From Zhengitettix transpicula (lineage: Eukaryota; Arthropoda; Insecta; Orthoptera; Tetrigidae): a stretch of DNA of 64,000 nucleotides. The DNA is taken from NCBI GenBank assembly GCA_037074705.1, contig CM073590.1:137845600-137909599 (forward strand), given 5' to 3'. Every line of letters begins with the position of its first letter. The stretch's first letter is position 1. This document shows, piece by piece, positions 10,610 through 20,879 of the stretch. A model generated the notes under the pieces. It saw nothing but the letters and a program-made list of their open reading frames with translations. It was not told the origin of the DNA and searched no databases. The position numbers and the translations under genes are program-made.

Positions 10610-11553
10610 TATATTTGTTATTTTTCATATTTTTTATTTTTCATAATTGTCTTTTAGTACATAATTTTTCCTAAATTATTTTTTTCAGTATTATATTCTA
10701 CGATATATATTATTTATGCGTTTAATTCATCATATATGCTATTACTTCCATAAGTGAAACCCAAAAATTGGTAGTCGCGGAAAAGGGTTAACTGAATGTG
10801 TGATGCCTACTGACGAATTCGTTATGTTTTTTATTATGTATGTTTAAAACTAACAGGTAATAGTGAATATGGTTACTACGTTTGTTCAGCCTTTTCTCGT
10901 CAAATATTTCTCGTTACGATGGGTTACTGGGGTTCCCACTTAATCAGAAAAGTAAGTTTGTACGTAACAGCGTTTTGAAACTAGGGGATCACTGGGATCA
11001 TAGAGGTAGTGAAGAAAAACAAAAAGTATTTTGTAATTAATTTCTGTTATTACAAATCTAAATTTATATTAATAAAATGATAATTTCTCAAATGTTGCAT
11101 GTAAGCTAAAGCACACCAACATCTAGTGACTCGCAATGAGCCAGCGTGACAGGTAAACACTCGACATATATTAGATGCATTGCAAGTACTAGTTCAAGTA
11201 TGAGTATAACGCCGTTATTAACCGTAGGATTTAATAGCCCTTTTCTGTTTATGATTCATGAAACCATGAAAATAGATCGCCATTAAACATAAATGACGAA
11301 CGGCTATGAAAGGGTAACTACACTTCAGACGAGGCTCGCTGACGGTGACTAGCGATATATCCAAGAAAACAAATTCAAATAAATTAGTGAACGAAGTAAC
11401 AACAAAAGATACTTATCATATCATTGAACAAAGGAGAAACGTGTGATGCAAGTATCGCAGGGATAATTAAATGATAGATGTCACTGTCATCCAACCCAAA
11501 CTATTGAGAAGTTTTGATTTCCTTATATACTCCGTAGTTCTATTACAAATAGT
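10610..11553. other. AT-rich stretch, nothing recognised
   Basis: A moderately GC-richer interval at 11096-11350 holds no readable gene. No supportable element. Confidence 0.45.
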
Positions 11554-12001
11554 ATTTTCCTCTCCGTTTTTGAACTAAGGTTCCCACAAGCCGAGGCACC
11601 TCGGCCTGTTTTGAGAGGTGAATGTTCCGGGGTCACAGACCTTGGGCATACGGTAAGTATTGTTCGCTGTTCCCATTGGAACAGGCGGCCAGCTGCCTCC
11701 TAAACTGTTCGATGTACGGAGAAGGGAATTGTATTCAGTTATTCGGAATGCAGTACACTTCATCGGAAATAACGGAAGCATAATTTTTTAAACTGATTCA
11801 CATGCAGTCAGAATTAATTTCTCTAATGACAAATATCAACTATAATACCCAAAGCCAGCTGCCTCCTAAACTGGTCCAGGCACGGAGAAGGGAATGCTGC
11901 GCCCCCACAGCAAATCCCTCTCCCGCCATTGGAGGGGCGTGGGACAAGTACCAATGCCCGACCTACCTGATGCAGGATTTTCTAGGGTTTTCCCTGCATC
12001 A
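11554..12001 (+). mobile_element. SINE-like element copy 8/9, split in two with an overlap
   Basis: The first part (11554-11729) runs from TTTTCCTCTCCG to GTACGGAGAAGGGAAT. After about 125 bp of unrelated DNA, the second part (11854-12001) restarts with GCCAGCTGCCTCCTAAAC and runs to TTTTCCCTGCATCAC. The block GCCAGCTGCCTCCTAAACTG through GGAGAAGGGAAT is present at both edges, so this is not a simple insertion: either two truncated copies, or an insertion that duplicated about 45 bp. The second part stops abruptly against the foldback repeat that begins at 12002. Confidence 0.75.
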
Positions 12002-12147
12002 CATATACCACCAGCGTTTCTGGGATCCTTGTCCCGTTTTACAGGTGCTCAGAGGTTCTTCTTAGCACTTGAAGAAAGAGACAAGGATCCCAGAAACGTT
12101 GTGTGGTATTTATATTATCACTTATTTTGTCTGTATTTGGCTATATT
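12002..12147 (+). repeat. Foldback repeat A (GAAACGTTGTG family)
   Basis: Inverted arms ACCAC-CAGCGTTTCTGGG (from 12007) and GGGATCC/CCCAGAAACGTTGTGTGG (to 12107), with GGATCCTTGTC against GACAAGGATCC, separated by about 45 bp. The right side continues TATTTATATTATCACTTA and ends TGTCTGTATTTGGC followed by TA. The same terminal sequence ends the repeat at 38491-38657 and appears in reverse at 37391-37470. The left end is truncated where it meets the SINE. Confidence 0.7.
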
Positions 12148-12489
12148 TCTGACTATTATTCAAAGATTGTTTTAAATTTCCAAAATATTCTTTAATTTTG
12201 GTTCCAGGCAGAGCCTTTGTTTGAATGTCTCTGCAATATAAACCCTTAATATTGTATACAACATTAGTTTATCAAAATTTTGTAACATTAATATAATTTT
12301 TATATAAATTTAAATAATTAAACGATTTAAATATTATCATAACACTATAATTGGCAATCAGGTTTATTAATTAAATTGTACATTTTCAAGATTTAGTAAA
12401 ACGATATAACCCATAAATATTTGCGGTTGTGGGTGAATTATTTTTATATATCAATAAGTTTAATCTATTTTTAATGTGTTTATTGATGA
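12148..12489. other. AT-rich stretch between a foldback repeat and the Penelope-like relic
   Basis: No coding signal. By position it could be 3' untranslated sequence of the minus-strand Penelope-like relic to the right; that is inference. Confidence 0.35.
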
Positions 12490-12960
12490 AACTGGGGGAA
12501 GAATTTTAAATTATAATGTTAAAAATTTTGTTTAATCGCTTCTTTTTGAATTTTTGGTGTGGCGTCAACTAAATTAAAAACCATAACCCTTTTATGTTGG
12601 GTGGGGTGATTTAAATGATGTAATATTCAACCTGAATAGGAAGGTTTCTGAAACCAATTAGTGTAAACTTTATTATTATAACGGAAGATTGTAACTTCCA
12701 AGAAGTTAAGAAAATGATTATGTTCCAATTCATAAGTGAATTTTAAATTAGGGTGAAAGATGAGAAAAATATTCAGAAATTTGTTCAGTTTTGATTTTGG
12801 CAATTTTGCAAACATTATAAAATAAATATGGTGCATAAACAAGCGGTTGGAAATCAAAAGAATAAATGCACGAGTTTTCCAAATCTCTCTTCTCTATTTC
12901 TACAAAGGATGGGGAAAGAGGATTGACATATTGAAAACATTAATCTGATAGTAGATTTTA
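12490..12960 (-). mobile_element. Penelope-like (PLE) reverse transcriptase relic
   Basis: On the minus strand, fragments in shifting frames follow the C-terminal half of a PLE reverse transcriptase in the right order. First comes a SPIL-like SFPHPL/FPHPL segment. Next is an FDFQPLVYAPYLFYN segment where the VYARYVDD catalytic motif should be; the second catalytic Asp-Asp is lost here. Then comes the frame 12857-12627 with LPKSKLNKFLNIF, HPNLKFTYELE, LNFLEVTIFRYNNKV and WFQKPSYSG, and finally NHPTQHKRVMVFNLVDA. The HPNxKFTxELE, LNFLDLTI, RKPTYT and NHPxxHKR signatures are typical of PLE. No GIY-YIG endonuclease domain was found. Frameshifts, stops and loss of YVDD make it non-functional. Confidence 0.65.
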
Positions 12961-14640
12961 TCCTAAATTTGAATTCAAATTTAAATTAATTAAGATATCG
13001 GATAGGGAAAAGTAATTAATTTAGAAAATATGTCATTTATTTTAAAAACTTTCAATAACTAAATTATTAAGTAACGAATTAAATAAAGTTAGAACATCTA
13101 AAGACATTAAACTGTGATCATATGACAAATTTATGTTGTCGAATTTATTAAAAAATTCCAAAGAATTTTTGACAAGTAATTATTCAACCCTTTTCTAAAT
13201 AAATTTGGAAGTTTTCATATTTTATTTAGAATGAAGATATTTCACAGACAACTTTTATTGAATATTTATCGTTCAGTTCACTGTTATTACGCTCTATTTT
13301 TCACGAGACCGCGCTACAGTACGGCTTTGACAGGAAAAGGTTCGTACACTGACGACTAGGCAGCTTCCAGCACCTCGATGGTATATCGCCACCCACACAG
13401 GAAAAAGCACGTATGATGACGACTATGTAACGTCCAGAGTTCAGCTCCGCTCACACCAGATAAGCCTCAAACCGTGGTTTCAGGAAGATTCACAGTTGCT
13501 CGCAGGCCCAGAAATCTAAATTTCTTTCAAACACGTGACAACTCGGTTCCTCCAACCACACGAAGAGGCACATCTACACGTTATCTGTGACTTTAAAAAA
13601 ATAAATTCTAATATTTGTACCACCACCGGACAAGTTTGAAGAAACACTGCCAATTTTCGACCGAAATCGTCGCATCTCAAATTGGAGAGGTTGACTGGAA
13701 TGAGTCCATGCTAACTCTGAATTTCGCAGGAAACTATAATTTCGGATGCATGGATCTTACGAGATCAACCAGCCGACTGACTCCAGCCCGTACCATCTCT
13801 AATTGCCGGAATGTATACAAACTATGAAGTCAAAAAATAAGAGCCTGCACAAACACGCAGACTATCCGTTGTTTAATGTATTATTAAACAAAGTTGCTAG
13901 TTTAAGACAAAGTAAAAACATTCATTGAAGCATTTAAATAGTAAATATTGCTAAGTAAAAGCAGTGTACATCTGTAGACAGCCAGGAATAGTAAAGTTGC
14001 AGTTTAAGTCCCAAGCGGTAAAAAGACTAGCAAATCTATGAATTACAGGATTCATACAAGGCAAGCGGTTACCAGATAGCTGACAAAAAGGAGGATCATC
14101 CGAGTTCCCGGGAGCCTATCAAGGTTGACTTAAAGAGCGTAAAATCTGTGAGCCGATATTAGAATCAGTGTAAAAATTTTGCAATAGTGTACTTCCGAAA
14201 ACAAAAAGGAATGCTAGAACCAGCTGGACAGATGTAACAAAATACAAAATAATGATTTATGTAAACGTAATTAAAGGATAGAAGTCAGATTTCGTTCTAT
14301 TTTAATTGTCAATTTAGAGTTCATTTCTTTTCTTTTAATTTCTTCTTATCGACATATTGTCTGGGTGAATTATAAACTGTGTGTTAATTAGTTTTTTTAA
14401 AACAACTTGTTGTGTCCATTATCAAACCCAGTAGAGACCATGAGATCTAAAATTTTTAATTGTAATTGTTTGTGAGTTAAAGCAACAAAGTGGAAATAAA
14501 TAATTATGTGCTTTAAATTCTTGTTGATTATTTCATTTAATTAACGTCTCATTGTTGATTATTACAATATATATGCCGCAAGAAATCAGAATGAATAAAA
14601 AAAAAGGAAGGGAATCATTCACAGAGTGACATCGTAAATA
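12961..14640. other. AT-rich stretch with a GC-richer pocket at 13300-13560
   Basis: The pocket contains a loose repetition (GACGACTAGGCAGCTTCCAGC and GACGACTATGTAACGTCCAG) and on the minus strand leads into AATAAAAGTTGTCTGTG, which could be a polyadenylation-like end of an unrecognised retroelement. The 70-codon plus frame at 13615 matches nothing I know. The rest is featureless. Confidence 0.35.
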
Positions 14641-14650
14641 TCTCTATAGG

Positions 14651-14897
14651 TTCAAGATAGTGGACAGTCCAATGTGCTTGAACTGTGGTAAGGAAGAGGT
14701 AGATGTTGAACACGTTTTTTTTCAAATGCCCTCATTCTGAAAATCTAAGAAATCTTCTTACAGACGAAGTAAAAATTAAAATAAACACTTGTCAATCTGG
14801 TTTCTGTGATGCTAGAGTCAGCAGACAAGTGGAAGGGCATCAGCAAACACGCAGCTATTGTTATAAAGGAGCTACGGAAAGTAGGAATGGAGAATAG
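14651..14897 (+). mobile_element. LINE C-terminal zinc-knuckle fragment
   Basis: The plus strand reads YRFKIVDSPMCLNCGKEEV and continues DVEHVFF, then after a one-base slip in a T-run CPHSENLRNLL. This gives C-x2-C-x8-H-x4-C preceded by SP, the C-terminal knuckle of R1/I-type insect LINE ORF2 proteins. The T-run frameshift at about 14716-14723 breaks the frame. No reverse transcriptase or 3' end is recognisable. It is on the opposite strand from the fragment at 2250-2500 and is not an obvious duplicate of it. Confidence 0.6.
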
Positions 14898-16550
14898 TCC
14901 ATAATAGGAGGAAGAGCCACAGCTAAGACCGCTTCCTACGAAGTAATACTTAACTGCAATTCAGTAGGAAGCAATAATTGGTCATCGATGGAAAAACAGG
15001 TGCTTTTTAGAGGATAAGAATCTCACACTACCGTGTAGTGCGGACTGCTACCGGTGTCTTTTTGAAGATTTTTCACCTATCCTCGATAACAATATATATA
15101 TATATATATGTTACAATGTGTATATAATTATATTAATGATAGGAATTACGTCGTCTTATTGGATTCCTATTCTAAACCAATGATTTAAGGTGTATGAAAA
15201 TATTAATTAAATAACTAATGGGAATTCAGGTTCAGTGAATGCATACTCAAGATTTTAACATTAACCGTATGCATTATTTTCTGAACTAATTTTTCGATGT
15301 TAGAAGATTAATTTTTATTCCTAGAAAGAGTGAAACACAAATTTAATTGGGGGAAAAACTCCATGGTAAGTAATCAATTCTTTGCCACAAATGTCTCTGA
15401 TGTTACAAGAAGTTATATCCAAAATTTATCTAGTTATACAATTTAATAATTTACGAGTAATTCATTAGTTAAGTGCAGTAATAAGACAGTTCATAGATTC
15501 TTTGAATATTAGATAAATTTATGAGTTAGATTACAATTACTTATATCTTTTCTCTCTAACTTTTGACTCATGAACTATTTCCTAATGAGCGCTTTGACGG
15601 TTAGTTTTGGCTGAAATAAAAGTCTTATGATATGACTTTAGAGCCTATAATTTACATTTTCTTAATTTTTATGTTCGGAATTAACTCGTGGGGGGAGAGT
15701 AATTATTCTAAGAAGTCTCCAACGATTCACCCGACCATGGATTTGGCAGAGAACACTCCAATTTCTTTCTTCCGAAAGCCCATCCGATTTCTCAGGGGCG
15801 TTATCATGAATACATTCATGGTACAGAATACGACACTGGGCCGGAACATGCGGGAATGTTTTCGAAGAGGGTCGATATCCCCACGAGTGCTCTTACTCAG
15901 AAATAACATGGGGGGAATATTATACCTTAAGACTGTGAATCCTATTTATACAGCTTGGTTCAGGTGCAGTAATTTGCAAATATCTGTATTTACTATTTAC
16001 AGAACTTTTGATGTGTTTAATTGGATAACCCAGCGCAGGGAAATTTATTTTATTCTAAATATACGGATTTTTATATTAGGCACAAATATTTAAAATTATT
16101 TAACATTTTTATTTTATGTGTTTATTTGTGTGAATTTATATTACTTAGTGTGCTTAATGTAAACGTATATTTACTTAAGAAGTTTTTTAATGTATTTAAT
16201 GCCTACCTGGTGTGCATATACGTGTATCCAAATATGTTTGCAGATACGAGTGGCATTACAAGTGTCAAATGCCTAGTGAAATTAATTCAACCATATTTGT
16301 CAATGGAATCGGAAAATCGGGATTATTAATGGAGAAAGGAAAATATCACATCAAATTAAGCGTATGGCATTTAACCGAAAAATTCACGACATATGATAAA
16401 TGGTAATTAGTATAAATTACTAATTGTTGAGAAACGAATTTCTAAGTTTCTAAATATTGAAAAAATTTTATGGACGAGTTAGCATAACATATTCAGCGAA
16501 GATCTGATGGAAGACAATGTGTTAAAGTAAATATCGGTAGGCTATATAAT
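14898..16550. other. AT-rich stretch with one unexplained GC-richer island
   Basis: (TA)n at 15091-15109. The island at about 15700-15920 is open on both strands (153 codons on plus from 15632, 60 on minus). The plus frame starts with a hydrophobic stretch, but neither translation resembles a family I know and the plus frame dissolves into AT-rich low-complexity sequence. I do not call a gene. Confidence 0.35.
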
Positions 16551-16596
16551 GATCGGTAGTAAATTCAAATGACATCATTTGAATTTACTACCGATC
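16551..16596. repeat. Perfect 46-bp palindrome
   Basis: Two perfect 22-bp arms (16551-16572 and 16575-16596; arm begins GATCGGTAGTAAATTC) separated only by CA. It sits just outside the 3' end of the minus-strand LINE that follows. Such a perfect short hairpin could arise by template switching or be part of a target-side rearrangement. Confidence 0.9.
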
Positions 16597-16604
16597 TTTT
16601 CAAG

Positions 16605-18263
16605 ACAGTTAGATAGATTTATTCACTATTAGCCCTCTAATGAGGAAATAGGATTCGTCACAAATGTACAATAGATAAATTACATATAAAATGAATTAAT
16701 ATTAACAGTAATAATTAATAAGTTACACAAAAAATTCATAACTGTTCACATTTGTCCAGTCACCACATTCATACACACTATCTTTAAGAAACAAGCACAC
16801 AACACTTATCACTTCCTGGTATTCATCTCCTGTCGCTAGGTACGGAGGGATGTCGTCATGGATATTTACTAAAACAGAAAGCAGATGCAAGAAAACAGAA
16901 CCAAAAGGGGAAATCTGGACAAACTATTTACATATTTGTAGCATATTCGAAAATTTTGTAGGCAAGGCTGTTCAGCGAATGTTAGACTGATTCAAAAATT
17001 CGTGTACGGAGTAATAAGTTCCATTTTCAAGAAAAGTTTTACACTCCTTGACGAATGCGTTGTAGTTGTTGATGTTCTTTACATGTTCAGGATGGTTGTT
17101 AAATAGTGCGATACCGGAATAATGAACGCTAGACTCGTAGAGACTGAGGCTGTGCTTGTCAGACCTGAGAACTGAACGGTTCCTCCATGATTGTCCCCGT
17201 TACTTGCAAAAAGGTTCATGTTGCGTTTAACAAATTTGAGTATTTCTAATATGTAAGCGCTAGGTAGAGTCAGAGTATGAAGTCTTTTGAACAGCGGTCT
17301 GCAGCTTTCTGTAGCATCTGAACCTGATATAATTCTAATGGCAGGTTGAAAACTTCCACGCTACGAGAACAATTGCCCCAGTTGGCAATACCGTAACACA
17401 TATTTGAATGATAGTAGGAAAAATAGACTAGTGAAGCCGTTTTGGTATCAGTTTGTTGCATCAATAGTCTCAATGAGTAACAAAAAGAACTAAGTTTGCA
17501 CACAAGGCGATCAATGTGCAAGTTCCATTTTAATTTACTGTCGACCTGCAAGCCGAGGAAAGTCGCATGATCAGAGAACTTATCCGTTACGATGTTGTTG
17601 GTTTCTATTGTAAAACGAACTAACTTACTTTTCTGTACATTGCGTGTTAATTTATTGGCGGCGAACCAAGTATTTAGGTTTCTAGATGCAATCTCAATCT
17701 TCGCATTGAGATTATTTAAATCAATGTCCGTAATTAATAAAATAGTGTCATCTGCGTATAAGACAGATTTTATAGGTTCCATATATTCTGGAAGATCATT
17801 AATATACAAAAGAAAAAGCAGTGGACCTAATATTGAGCCCTGAGGCACGCCACAAGAAATGCCTTCCCATTCTGACAAGTGCACCTCACCAGCTTTGTTT
17901 TTTAAGGCTACCGTCTGTTTACGATTGTTGAGATAAGATTCAAAGAGTGCCAAGGCGTTGCATCTGATCCCATAATATTCTCGTTTTTTGGAGAAGTATG
18001 CTGTGATCTACAAGATCAAATGCCTTCGAAAGATCAGCAAAAATTTCGGCTACTTTCAGTTTTCCATCATGGGAATGAATGAACTTTGAATGAACTCGTA
18101 CATTGCGGTGCTCGTGGATTTTTGTTTGAGGAAGCTGTGCTGAGCGGGAGAAATTACTTTATACTTCGTCGAGAATTCAAGTAACTTTGTGTGTAGAATT
18201 TTTCTTAGTATTTTTGAAAATATCGGAAGTAGGGAAATGGGTCTGTAATTTGATGCGTCGGTA
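16605..18263 (-). mobile_element. Jockey/CR1-type LINE, RT domain to 3' end, frameshifted
   Basis: A minus-strand non-LTR retrotransposon. Reading 5' to 3': NYRPISLLPIFSKILRK (RT motif 0/1 region, near 18240), STSTAMYEFI, catalytic motif A in DLSKAFDLVDHS, then a long frame 17953-17270 with YLNNRKQTVAL, GVPQGSILGPLLFLLYINDL and the catalytic YADDT, FAANKLTRNVQKSK and FLGLQVDSKLKW. Beyond 17340 the frame slips to SGSDATESCRPLFKRL and TLTLPSAYILE, then again to HSLSLYESSVHYSG and YNAFVKECKTFLE, ending TYYSVHEFLNQSNIR and a stop near 16975. The catalytic residues are present but at least three frameshifts inactivate it. The endonuclease and 5' part are absent. The 3' UTR ends in an AGATTTATT...GAGGAAATAGGA block shared with 57.9 and 58.4 kb. 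Confidence 0.9.
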
Positions 18264-18360
18264 TCGCCTACCGACGCATCAAATTACAGATACATTTCCC
18301 TACTTCCGATATTTTCAAAAATACTAGGAAAAGTTCAACGCAAAAAGTTACTTGAATTCT
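18172..18360. repeat. 92-bp-arm inverted repeat at the LINE 5' break
   Basis: The left arm 18172-18263 and right arm 18269-18360 are inverted copies of the LINE RT motif-0/1 coding segment, with a 5-bp spacer (TCGCC). The inner part (TACCGACGCATCAAATTACAG, CCCTACTTCCGATATTTTC) is nearly perfect; the outer part differs at several sites. The arrangement, a LINE whose 5' break continues as an inverted piece of itself, resembles 5' inversion by twin priming, or two inverted copies. Confidence 0.85.
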
Positions 18361-18427
18361 TGAATACTTGAGAATACTTGAAGAGTCTAACAATCACAGA
18401 AAACACAAGCATTTGACACCTCGAATA

Positions 18428-18570
18428 TTAATTTTTTCCCGACAACAATTTCCCGTTTGACGTTAGCCGGAGAGGCCATTATCCCGATTGACATTTGCCC
18501 GACAGGACAAAATCCCGATTGCCATTTACCCGACAGGATATTATTCCGATTCAAGTTTTCCCGAAATATA
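18428..18570. repeat. 31-bp minisatellite with TCCCG/CCCGA core
   Basis: At least three consecutive units of about 31 bp: 18481-18511 (ATCCCGATTGACATTTGCCC...), 18512-18542 (ATCCCGATTGCCATTTACCC...) and 18543-18570 (ATTCCGATTCAAGTTTTCCC...), preceded by one or two more diverged units. The two central units differ at few positions. No gene is associated. Confidence 0.75.
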
Positions 18571-19005
18571 AGCAGGGTTTTTGGTCACCCCATATCATGC
18601 CTGCCGTTAGTAGATGAAACTCGGCACTAAAAGCATCGAGCATGAATCTGAATGACTAATTATTCAGTGCATATATAGGCCGTTATTGAATAATTTGTAT
18701 TTTGAAAATAGGGGTGCTAGAGTTATTTTAAATCCACGGGGTTTGTTCCTGAATCATAATTGATACGTGCACCAACTTTGATTTAAATTATTCCACGCAT
18801 TAATGAATAACTTAATTTACAATAATAATCATGTTTAATAACTAACATATTAAGTGTTCTGCAATAATTATTATTTTCGTCAATTCCCTTCTTACCACTC
18901 CATTTGCTATACATTACAATCGCTTCGGAATGATTGTGAAACATTTCTATCAGGCATAAAACTCGACTGTTCCGTAATTAAAATCATACTATGTATATTG
19001 TACTT

Positions 19006-19168
19006 TTAATTCCCTACGCTACTTTCTAAAAATAATTTATGTAGACTGTCTTTCAGACTTTGTAAAGTCGTTTGAACTGTCGCTGGCAACTGGCTCCAAT
19101 CCATTATTGTTATGTCTGCCCGTTGCTCTCTTTGTTTAGTTTTAAAATTGTGGTCACGTTTACTGACA
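19006..19168 (-). mobile_element. LINE ORF2 C-terminus, different family
   Basis: The minus strand reads SKRDHNFKTKQREQRADI, then TIMDWSQLPATVQTTLQSL and KDSLHKLFLESSVGN before a stop at 19006. The pattern of basic RRxRxQRxDIGxxSF followed by WNxLP and FKxxL is the C-terminal end of a group of insect non-LTR retrotransposons. Only this tail is readable, so it is 5'-truncated or decayed. Confidence 0.6.
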
Positions 19169-20586
19169 TAAATTGACGCGCTTCCTAGGTTGCGTATTTC
19201 TTTCTAGGAAAGTTTTAAACGCAGAACAATTTTTTTATGTCGTTTCTGAAAGTGATTCCCGTATTTGGGATTCATTTTCATAAGTTCTTCGACATATTTT
19301 ACGCGTCCTCGCCTGAAAGCTATGCAATGCTATATTTTATAATGTTCCCAGAAAACAACTCAGTCTTCTATGATGGATAAAACCATGATTCGGAATGCAG
19401 TTTCCTTCGCTCCTTACGAAGGTTTTCAACATTTTTAATCCTTACTCAAATAAATTCCACGATATATACCAATTTTGGTTTTATCCACTTTCTTAACTCA
19501 GATTTTGTATATTACACGGACTACCATTTTTTTTTGTAAAAGTAAAAACCATACTTTGTCGAATCGAATCTGTTTAAAATATACAAATAATCGGCGACTA
19601 AATTATATTTACAACAAATCATGTCGAATATATCGTCATTACGTAAGATGTCCGAGTTTTTTTTGCGAATGTAAAAAATGTGTTTAAGAAAGTGCCAAGA
19701 TCTTAAAAAATTACAATTGCATATTGTGGATGGCATCTCATGTATGGCTCATGGAGTTAGTTTGCTTGAAATAAGATGCCATTAGTGGCTAAAAAATAAC
19801 TAAAATTGAAGGAAACATATAGAGAAATATATGAGGCAAACAAGTGGTCGTCTAAGTTATAATTTCAAAACGACCAATATACCAAAAAAAGTTTTTGTGG
19901 AGTTACCTCACACTGATCATTGTTTGTGGAATATATTAGCGTTCACCACAGTAATATTGCTTGCGACGTCAACCCATAAAATTGTGTTCTGAAACATTTG
20001 AGCGGAATTAAATACAAGAATTATTATTTATATTTTCATTGGATCCAGAGACATATTTGAAAATTTACGGCCCATGTTTTCTGTTTGACGATCTCTGTGT
20101 ATCATCTTTTCCTCAGCGCCTGTGAAGACGCGGTTTACGACTGTGTGGTTTACCGCAATAAACTCAAGCCAGGCTTAACTGGAACTTCCATTAACAGTCG
20201 GAAATTTTCGGAGAAGGGAAAACTGTAATCTAGGGTTTTGTGCAATGAAACGGACACAGGCGAATGTAATATTTATTTTTAATAAGTAAACGTAACATTT
20301 TGGACATTAAGACTTGAAATGCGTTTAAAGTGTGGTGCTTATATTGGCTTAAATCCTCAATTTCTGACCATTATTTATAAAGTTTTTATTTACCTTGGAT
20401 AGTATCTGATGCTAAAATTTGAAATTAGGTTGACGATCATTGCAGAAATTGGGTATTTTTTAAATGATGATTTCAGTATTGTTTTATAGAAGAAACAGAA
20501 GAAGCGTACATTCGAAGCTCAGCCACATAGGTCGTGAAATATTTTTAATTAAAGAATCAGGAAATCGGACCCGGGACTCCCTATGG
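19169..20586. other. AT-rich stretch, nothing recognised
   Basis: A less AT-rich interval at 20060-20260 is not readable as a gene. No repeat or RNA recognised. Confidence 0.45.
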
Positions 20587-20879
20587 GAAGAAGAAGAAGG
20601 TGTAGACAGACTATGTATAGGGTAATCCACATAGTGGCAACTCCCCTCTTATAGCATAGGTAAGGGAGTGAAAGGTAGAGCAAGGTAGCTAAGGGTTAAC
20701 TAGAGCCCCCGGGCTATAGTTTAAGGATCCTACCAGGCAATTCGCCTAGATGCAGGGAAAACTCTAGAAAAACCTGCATCAGGTAGGTCGGGCATTTGGT
20801 ACTTGTCCCACGCCCTTCCGATGGCAAGAGAGAGATTTGCCTTGGGGTCGCAACTTTCCCCTCTCCGTGCCTTGACCAT
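20587..20879 (-). mobile_element. SINE-like element copy 10, 3' two thirds, variant tail
   Basis: Reverse copy beginning with tail TTCTTCTTCTTCC (as GGAAGAAGAAGAAGG on plus) and the variant 3' end GTGTAGACAGACTATGTATAGGG, then the central blocks up to CTCTCCGTGCCTTGACCA. The variant 3' end (TACATAGCCTGTCTACACC read forward) is shared only with the copy at 58.9 kb, so these two form a subfamily distinct from the CATGTAGCCTGTTGCCC copies. It lacks the hairpin half. Confidence 0.8.

Noticed and set aside
15632..16093. 153-codon plus frame, starting with a hydrophobic segment
   Set aside because: The longest unassigned frame, but the C-terminal half is AT-driven low complexity and nothing in it resembles a known protein. 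Left as an unexplained island.
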